Positions 1-9,487 of a stretch of 20,282 bases of DNA are shown one piece after another. Below the pieces are notes generated by a model. That model did no database searches and had not been told where the DNA came from. It saw nothing but the letters and a program-made list of their open reading frames with translations. The DNA comes from Zygnema circumcarinatum (lineage: Eukaryota > Streptophyta > Zygnematophyceae > Zygnematales > Zygnemataceae), in NCBI GenBank assembly GCA_037447605.1, contig CM074812.1, positions 2,047,076 through 2,067,357 on the forward strand. The letters run 5' to 3'. The position numbers were made by a program, and so were the translations under genes. Within the stretch, counting starts at the first letter, position 1, and the number at the start of each line of letters is the position of its first letter.

Positions 1-214
1 ACCCCCCCCCGCTTCCCCTCCCCCTCCTCCCCCTCTGGGGGGGCGTGCTTGTTCTCCCTCTCTCTCTTCTCCTCGTTCCTCTCATCTCCAAACTTCAACT
101 TCTTCTGCACCACTCCCCATGCTCACGCTTACTTAGAACTCCTCCCTCCCTTTCAGCCTTCCGCGAACACTTCCCCTATCCTTTCACATTTTTCCAATGT
201 ATTGCCGTGTGCAG
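1..214 (+). other. Intron upstream of the first visible ATPase exon
   Basis: This pyrimidine-rich stretch ends in GTGCAG at 209-214, just before sequence that continues the P5B membrane segment. The next exon starts inside a codon (two bases, AC), so a preceding coding exon must exist to the left. An open frame runs through it from about 49, but its translation is low-complexity Ser/Leu/Phe with no similarity to the family, so I read it as intron and not as the start of the gene. Confidence 0.7.
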
Positions 215-580
215 ACTACGCGACCTACGCGTACATCATCATAGTCCTGACGGTCCTGGCCGTGCTGTACAGCGCGTACGAGACCTGGAGCAGCCTCACC
301 GCCGTCAAGCGCCTCGCGCAGACCGACACGCGCGTGCGCCGCCTCGCGCTCAAAAAGGGAGCAGGCCTCGCCCTCGTGCCGGAGGAAGTCTCCTCCGCTG
401 ACCTGCTGCCGGGGGACCTGGTGAGGGCCTAAAAACCCTAAAAACCAACCATTCGTTGGAAGTCGGAGGAGGCTGCATATATCTAGAAACCCTAAAAACC
501 ATAATAGCGCTGTCCTCTTGTTGTTGATCGTGCGTATGAATCCGGTTTGTACCCTAAAAACCCTGAAAAGTGGAGGGAGA

Positions 581-618
<38 letters not shown>

Positions 619-3600
619 AGGGGAGTGTGACGGGGAGGCGGCGGAGGGGTGCAGGTGGAGGTGGAGGCGGGCATGGCGGTGCCCTGCGACCTGATCCTGC
701 TGGCGGGGCAGTGCGTGGTTTCGGAGGCGATGCTGACCGGCGAGAGCGCGCCCGTCCTCAAGAGCGCGCTGCCGCCGGACGTCTCTCCGCACTCGCCGGT
801 GCGCGGCTATGCCATGCATGCCCATGTTGGACGTCACGTCACGTGACGGTCAATGTCGATGCTGGATGTATGAGAGAGAGAACATTTGTGAGCTGGATGT
901 ATGAGATGTGTGTCATTGTGGAACGCAAAAACATGATAATGAATATCAATGTCTAATGTCGGTACTATGTGGAAATGTTAACGTGTGCTATACGTGTCCT
1001 TGCCGAATGTAATATTCGTTATGAATGTTGATTTAGAATGTCGTCACAAAAGCCAACTTGAAATCTTTGGTAACGATGCCAATGTCGATGCATGTTACGA
1101 GTTCGCTTTCAACCAGGCTGCAGGCGTGAGTGAGTGAGTGAGTGTCAGATACGGACTGACTGCAAGCACAAATGTTGAGGGCATGCCGCGAATGTCAATG
1201 TGCAATGCATGCATGCATGCATGCTGTGCCGTGCCGTGCCGTGACATGACGCGAGGTGACGTGACGCGACGTGACATGACGGTGTCCCGGGTCGCAGGAG
1301 TACTCCCCCCTGGCGGAGCGCGACGCGCGGTACCGTCTGATGGCGGGCACGCAGGTCCTGCAGACGCGCCGCGCCCGCGGGCCGCCGCTGCCGCTGCCGC
1401 CCCTCCGCCCCGCAGGGGAGGGGGGGGAGGGCCCGCTCGCGCTATGGCAGCTGCACGCCGCCCCGCAGGTGCTCCCCTCCCCTCTCTTCCCCTTCTCTCC
1501 CCTTCCTCCCTCCCCTCCCCCTCCCCTCTCTTCCCCTTCTCTCCCCTTTCTCCTCCCCTCCCTCCTTCCTCTCCCTCCCTTCCTCCCTCCCTCCCCTCCC
1601 TCCCTCCCTCCCCTCCCTCCCTCCTCCCCTCCCTCCCTCCCCTCCCCTCCCTCCTCCCCTCCTTCCCTCCCCTCCCTCCTCCCTCCCTCCTCCCTCCCTC
1701 CCCTCCCCTCCCCTCCCTCCCTTCCTCTCCCCTCCCTCCCTCCTTCCCTCCTCCCCTCCCTCTCCTCCCCTCCCCTCCCTCCTCCTCCCCTCCTTCCCTC
1801 CCCTCCCTCCCTCTCCTCCCCTCCCCTCCCTCCCTCCCCTCCCTCCTCCTCCCCTCCCCTCCCTCCCTCCTTCCCTCCCCTCCTCCCCTCCTCCCCTCCT
1901 CCCCTCCCTCCCTCCCTTCCCTCCCCTCCCTCCCTCTCCTCCCCTCCCCTCCCTCCCTCCCTCCCCTCCCTCCCCTCCCTTCCCTTCCCTCCCCTCCTCC
2001 CCTCCCCTCCCTCCCTCCCTCCCCTCCCTCCCTCCCTCCCTTCCCTCCCCTCCCTCCCTCTCCTCCCTCCCTCCCTCCTCCCCTCCCTCCCTCCCTCCTT
2101 CCCTCCCTCCCTCCTCCCCTCCTCCCCTCCCTCCTCCTTCCCTCCCCTCCTCCTTCCCTCCCCTCCCTCCCTCTCCTCCCTCCCTCCCTCTCTTCCCCTC
2201 CTCTCCCCTTTCTCCTCCCTCCCCTCCCCTCCCTCTCCTCCCCTCGAGCTTCTAGAGCATGACTATTCCCTTGTTAGCGACCCTATGTCCTTCAGTCTCT
2301 GCGATGGACTATAGGAACTACCTTTAAGCAGCTTTTGCGTCGATCCTGAAGGCTGGTAAAATTGCGAGAGTGGACTATTGCCGTAGATCCTTGGCCGTGC
2401 ATCCTGGAGAGTCAGATCCTTGCGCCTCAGTCTACGTCCATCCTGCACTTTCCAGCTTAGGTCGTACGTACTCCTGCTGCCTGTCAGGCTCGCAGCCCAC
2501 AACGTCCTAAGGCCTACTCACGCATCCAAGATATACACTCTTATCCTCAAACTTATACCAGACATGTACTCAGATCTTACAGCACTGCTAGTGAATACAT
2601 TTATACATTCATGCGTTTATCTCTTCACGTGTTTCCGCATTTGGATGCTTCCATTGCTATGTATATATATTCATACATCATGGCGGCGGGAAGCAGGTGG
2701 CAGATTTCCCCGTTGCGGCGATGGTGGCAGGGACGAGTTATGCGACGGCGAAGGGGCAGCTAATCCGAGCCATCCTCTTCCCCAAACCGGCCAAGTACGA
2801 CTTCGAACGCAAGCTGTACTACTTCGTCGCCAACCTCGTGGGTGAGCTAAACTACTAAGGCATACACGGGGCAAAAAACGTTTTATACTGTGTAAATGAA
2901 GAGATTCAACAGCGACTAGAGGTTAGGGTGTTGGGGGGCTGACACAAGTCATCCCTCAAGTTGGGGTGACGGATTTTAGTTGCACGCTTTGCTATGCGGT
3001 AAGAGCAAAGGATCAGGTCTTGAGAGAGTATCGAACACAAGCTTTGAGGTTATATGAGGCTGAAATTCAACTCCGATGAGTTGCTAAATGACAGCTGCGG
3101 CGTTGCCTTGCAGTGTTCCTGGTGTTCTCCTGCTCTCTCGTCATCATCTGGCAATGGAACAAGGTGGGTGCTTCACTCCGGCCTTTGTGTGAAATCTGGT
3201 TTACTTTATGTTCCTTTTGAATAGCTTGTGAGACACCTACCAGCATCGCATTCTCGTTGAGGTGACTCGACCCACGGGTCAATCTGCCGAATCGACTGTT
3301 TTCTTTGCGTTTCCTGCAAGCAATTCTCTCAACTCATTGGTCCTCGGCCTCCTCTCAACTCTACCCCTTCCCCTTCCCCTTCCCATCCTACATGAACCAA
3401 ACTCCTATTGCCACCTCAACTCCCCACTTTTTCCCCTTTTCTCTAGTCTCCTTCCTAACCCTCCCACTCCTCATCGCTCCCCTCTCCCCGAGCCTCCTTC
3501 ATTGATCCTCAACCGTGCCCCTCCCCCTCTCCCTCTCCCTCTCCCTCTCCCTCTCCCTCTCCCTCTCCCTCTCCCTCTCCCTCCCCCCCCCCTCCATTTC

Positions 3601-5712
3601 CTGCAGAAAACCCCCCTCCAAGTGCTCCTAGAAGTGGTTAACTTGATCACCATCACAGTCCCCCCCCAGCTCCCTCTCGCTCTCTCTATCGGCCTCTCCG
3701 CCTCCTTCGACCGTCTCCAGCGGCAGGGAATAAGGTGCCTCCACCCCGCCCGCATTCTGGCGGGAGGGAGGGTTAGCCTCACAGCGTTTGACAAGACGGG
3801 TACGCTCACGGAGGAGGGGCTCAGCCTCAGGGGGGTCTGTCTCTGCCACGTGGCGGCTTCTGAGAGGGCGGGGGAGCTCCACCTGGCGCCGCTGGAGGAG
3901 AACATTCAGGGAACGTTCGTTTCCGCGCAGAAGGTGGGAAGGGATCGGGTTGGAATGTCGGTTGTATGGGTTTTGGGTTTTTCTGATGATTTCGGCTTTT
4001 GGAGTCTTCAATGGGTTGTAGTTCTCGTCTTACTGTGGAAACCACATTCGTTTCCTTCGAATGTGCACATTTCCTTACAGCTTGAAGTTTGTAGAAACCA
4101 GTTAAAGTTTGGAAAATCACAGCAAAAAAAACACCGGAAGTTGAAGAGGTGAAGGACAAGAGCCTTACAAAGGCCGTGTAGGAATTATCTATAATCTGCT
4201 GTAGCACTCGCAGAGAATTCTTTAAACTCGTCTGCAAGTAGTCTAATTTTCTTGAACCCACCATCCCTGTCCCTGTAGAAAACATGAATGAACATGAACA
4301 TGCACATGAACATGAACATGAAGATTTTCGTTTTTGATCTTTTTTTTTTTTTTTTCTCCCTCTGCATATTGTCCCTCAGGCCGCCCTCAGCTCGAGCCGC
4401 CAAGACTCCTACCTGGCGCAGTGCCAGCTGGCGCTCTTCCATTCGTTGGCTTCCTGCCACAGCATTTCCGTCATGGCCGAGCCGCCGGCGAAGCTGACGT
4501 CATCCCGAGGGGGACTCGAGGACGACGCCTCCTCCACCGCCAGCCTCCCCACGTCCACGTGGCAGCGCCTCACTGGTCGGCTGACGTCACTCTGGAAAGG
4601 GGACTCCGCCATGGATTACAAGAGGCAGGGCGCGCCGTCCGCCATGGCTGCCGCCGAGGAGGAGACGGGGGAGGGGCCACCTGAGAAGTACATTGGAGAC
4701 CCCCTGGAGGTGGAGATGTTTTCTGCAACAGGTGGGTAGCCAGGGTTTGCGTTTTAGGGTTTTTAGGGTTTTTAGGGAAAACTAATCATGGGGTTTTGCA
4801 AATTAGTAGCGAACCTTGCGTAATTTTTTAATGGTCACATGAGGTGACCTCTACAAAGGGTTTTTTTTTTTTTGGAAGAGGTCTTGATTTTCTCTGTGCA
4901 TGTGAAATCAATCAATCGATCCTCGCCTTGCAGGATGGACCTTCTTGACTCGTCCCGAAGAATCTTCCTCCTCCTCCTCCTCCTCCTCCTCCCCCCTCTC
5001 CCCGCTGTGGCACCACCCGCACGTGCATGCCAGCGTGGACGTGATCGTGACGCCGCCAGGCCAGCTGGCAGACGTTCATTCGTCGCTGGCGATCCTGCGG
5101 CGGTTTGACTTTGACTCCGATTTGCGGCTAATGAGCGCAGTGGTGGTGGAGCTCCGCCCGCGGGCCGGGGAGGGAGAGACGCCCAAAATGTGGCTGCTTA
5201 CAAAGGGGGCCCCGGAGAGGTATACCTGCTCTACTCTACTGTACATGTGCTATGTAACGGAATGTATGTAACAGAATGTTTGTAACAGAATGTATGTAAC
5301 TATACAGATGTGGTTCTTCTTCTTCTTCTTCTTCTTCTCTCGCGTCATTTTCGGAATGATGCTGAGTTCCCTTTCGGAGCAACTATTTCAATTTCATTTG
5401 GAGGGTCGAGTGTTTGTAAACTATGACTATATTTTTATTTTTATTTTTTTTTTGATTGCAGTGTGCAGGAGAGGTGCGTGGCGGAGTCGGTCCCGTCTAA
5501 TTTCGAAGCGCAGCTGCAAGAGTTGGCGCTGAACGGCGACCGCGTGCTCGCCTGCGCGATGCGGCCCTTGGACGGGCTCGCCATTGAAACGGTAACCTCG
5601 CTCGCCTCCCTCCTCTCCGATTCTCATGCACATTGCGAGAAAGAAAGAAGCGACCCCCACTTGTCTACTTTCGGGGAACAGTGAACAAGCTGCAACTAAC
5701 AGTGAAGCTCTC

Positions 5713-5765
<53 letters not shown>

Positions 5766-8700
5766 CCATGGCGGCCATGGTGATGGCGGGGGTGACGGCA
5801 GGTCCTGCGGGCGCCCCGCGCGCGGCTGGAGGCGGGCCTGGCCCTGGCGGGCCTCGCGGCCCTCGAGAACCGCCTCAAGGCGGGCACGCGCGGGGCGCTG
5901 CGGGGCCTCGCGCTCGCGGGCCTGCGCGCGGTCATGGTCACGGGGGACGCCGCGCTCACCGCAGTCGCCGTCGCCAGGTATGACCCTCGCCATGACCCTC
6001 GCCATGACCATCGTTGACTTTGTCGTGTTCAAGTCTTTTTGTTCATTGTTTTGAATGGACGTCATTTTGTGGCTTTTTTGTCGATTTCTGGTGATGTCAT
6101 TGTTATTTTCTAGCGCATTATTGTCATTATTATCATTCGTCGTTTTCGGTCGGTGTCGCTCCGGTCCGCCTCCGTGTCATCATTGCCGTTTGTCGGCGAC
6201 TTCGCAGCTCCAAACTCTGTCGCTTTTCAAAACCTCTCCATATCCGTGACGTCATCACATCATCGCTGGTGATGTCAGCACATCTCGCATTAGGGTACAT
6301 ATGCCGTCAGCACGTCTGCACGTGATGCCCATGCTGACGTCACCGCGCGGCCCGGCGCCTCCAGGAAGTGCGGGCCGTACTTCCTGCGCGCGGAGGCGAC
6401 CTTCCTCGTGGACGCGCGCCCGAGGGACGCGGGGGACGGCCCGGGGGACGCCGGGGACGCCACGGGGACGGGGTGCGTCCTGCGCGACCTGAGCACGCTG
6501 CGCGAGGCGGACCTGGACACGCTCCTCGGGGACCTCCCGCAGGCGGGCGCGGACGTCGAGGCGGGCATCTCCGCGGTGAGAGAGAGGGAGAGAGAGAGGG
6601 AGAGAGAGTGGGGGAGAGAGAGTGAGAGTGAGAGAGAGGACCTGCTGATATCAAAAGCACTATGAAAAGTGAAAACTGGTCAAGGGTTGGAAGTCTTTGG
6701 AAGTCGTAGAGACTTGCAAGGCCCAAGGTTTAAACCATCACAGACCGCTGGATTCCTGAGAAAGCGGTCCTCGTGTGGGAGGGGGCCATGGAAATTGAGA
6801 CACAACGAGGGGTAGAGGCGGAGAGAAGTGAGAGAAGGGGAGAATAGGCGACCCCCTCCCCCTCACCCCCCCTTTCTCTCCACTCCCCCTCCCCCATCTT
6901 CCCCTCACCCCCTCTCCCCCTCCCGCCCTCCCCCTTTCCCCCTCTACCACCTCCCCCTGCCCCCCCTGCCCCCCCCTCTCCCCCTCCCCTCCCCTCCTCT
7001 CCTCGTCTCCCCCTCCCCTTCTCTCCGCCTCCTCTCTTCTCCCCCTCCCCCCCTCTTCCCTTCCCCTACTCCTTCCCCCCTCTCCCCTCCCCCTCCCCCT
7101 CCCCCCCTCCCCCTCCCCCCCTCCCCCCTCGCCTTCCTGAGAAAGTCCATCATACTGAAAGTGACAGCCCCCTGGCGGGCTGGGGTGGCGTTTTGGCAGC
7201 TGCGGCAGCCCTGGCTGGCGGGCGGGGTCATGGGCGGGGTCATGGGCGGGGTCACGGCGGCGGGCGGGCGCGGGGGCGCGGGCGTGTCCCTGGCGGTCAC
7301 GGGCCGCGCCTTCTCCGCGCTGGCGGCGCAGCATGCGGCGCTCGCACGTGCGGGCCGCGCGGTGTACGGCGAGGGCCACGTGGCGGGCGCGACGGCGCTC
7401 GAGATGGTCGCGGCACGTGCGGGCGTGTTCGCGCGGATGACGCCAAGGAACAAGCTCGACCTCGTGTACTGCCTGCAGGACCTCGGCTACACCGTCTGCA
7501 TGTACGGCTGCCTCTCCCCCTCTCCCTCGCTCGGTCTCTCTCTCCCTCTCTCTCGAACACTGTCTCTGTCTCTCTCTCTCACTGTGTTTCTCTCTCTCTC
7601 TCTCTCTCTCTGTTTATCACCCTCTCACTTTGCCGTCTCTATCGCTCTCGCAGACTCACACACACTGTGTGTATGCGTGTGTATGTATGTGTCGTAACTG
7701 AGACTCGAATTAACTTTGGAAAGGTCCACACTTCCCTCCCTCTCTCTCTCTCTCTCTCTCTCGTTCGCTCTCTGTGTGGGAGCAGGACAGGAGATGGAGC
7801 CAACGACTCCAGTGCTTTGAAAGCCGCTGACGTCGGCATAAGGTGCGCCCCGTACACTGTCTCTCCTGCTTTTTGTGAAGTCGCCTCCTGCTCGTTCATA
7901 AGCGCTTTGAGAGTAGTACGGCGGTACGGCTGTACGGATGCTGTAGCCAGCAGCGCCTGAAGCTTTCTCTGAGTGGTGGGCCCACTCACCCTTTTCTCTC
8001 CCTCCCTCCCTCCCTCCCTCCCTCTCCCGCAGCATCGCGAGCAGTCTGAAGCAGGAGGACAATTCCGTCGCAGCGGCTCCAAGCATCGCCGCTCCATTCT
8101 CCACTCATATTGATCACATTGGGGTGGTGGCACAGGTACACCCCCCTCGCCCATTCTCTCTCCCTCTCCCTCTCCCTCTCCCCCTCCCTCTCGCTCCCTT
8201 CTCCCTCCCGCACTTTCCCTCGCTCTCTTTACTCATTTTCACTTCGGCCTTATACTCTCTCTCTCTCTCCTGCTCCACTATCTCTCCCTTACATCCCTTC
8301 ACGCTTTCAGTTCCTTTGCCTCACTCTCCCCATCGCTCCCACACTCCGACTCACTCTCCATCTTGCTCTTCCTCGCTCTTATCGCATGTTTAGATTGTTA
8401 TAACTTTAGGCATCATGTAACGGCAAGGAACAAACTGTTCTGTGCGGACCTGTAACTGTAACTGTAACTGTAACTGTAACTGCGGTTCCATGCAGGTCCT
8501 GAGCGAGGGGCGCTGCGCGTTAGTGAATGCGACCACTATGTTCAAGTACATGTACTTCTATGCGCTCATTCAAACGACCGCTGTCGTAATTCTATACAAG
8601 TGAGTCTCGCACTTCACCCCAAAACCCCAAATTTCCAAATTGCCAATTTCCCCCTGCAGCTGCTATCGACAGAGGAGACCAAACCCCCCACGAACCATGA

Positions 8701-9114
8701 AAGCATCTAAACGAGCTCGTCCCAAAGCCAAAGTTGAAGTTGAAGCTGAAGACGAAGTGGCAAATGTGAGAGAGGCTGACCGAGAGAGAGAGAGAGAGAG
8801 GCTGACAGAGAGAGAGCGAGAGAGAAAGAGAGGGAGAGGGAGAGAGAGAGAGGCTGACCGAGAGAGAGAGAGAGGGGGGGCGCAGCCACGACGAGGACAT
8901 GGGCCAGTACCAGTACCTCTACGGAGACCTTTTTGTCGTATTCACGCTGATCCTGGTCCTTCCGGGGACCGCGCCCAATAAGCAGCTGACACGTGGCCGG
9001 CCGGAGGGCAACCTGCTGGCGCTACCCGTCCTCGTCAGCGTGTACGGACAGAGCGCGCTCCTTGTCGCCTTCCAAGTCGGCACTTACCTCTTCCTCCAAA
9101 GCCAGGTGCTGCCT

Positions 9115-9159
<45 letters not shown>

Positions 9160-9450
9160 ATCTCTATCTCTCTCTCTCTCACTGTCCCTCTTGCATTCCC
9201 CCCCTCTCTCTCTCATTCTTTCCCTCACTCTCTCTCGCTCTCTTTCCCTCGCACTTCCTCTCTTCCGCTCGCCCTTTCCCTCTCTTTCTTTCTTTCCCTC
9301 TCCAATTCACTGTTTCCCTCTACCTCTCTCGATCTTTCTCTTCTCTCTATCTCCCGATCGCTCCCTCTGTCTCTCCCTTCTCCCTCCTCTCCAACCTCTC
9401 TTTTCCTCTCTCCCTCGCTCTCCCCCACTTTTCCTCTTTCTCTCCCTTTC

Positions 9451-9487
<37 letters not shown>

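Noticed and set aside
1138-2314. Two long + strand open frames of 374 and 324 codons
   Set aside because: Except for a few codons that belong to ATPase exon 3, they read (CCCTCC)n as Pro/Ser/Leu; no domain, and they lie across an intron fixed by the exon 3 and exon 4 joins.
2251-2696. A hidden gene or RNA gene in the unique part of ATPase intron 3
   Set aside because: No conserved segment, tRNA-like fold or snoRNA box pair could be recognised by eye; a structured-RNA search would be needed to go further.
4751-4778. A true telomere or chromosome end
   Set aside because: Runs are only two to four units long, occur in both orientations and sit inside introns between confirmed exons.
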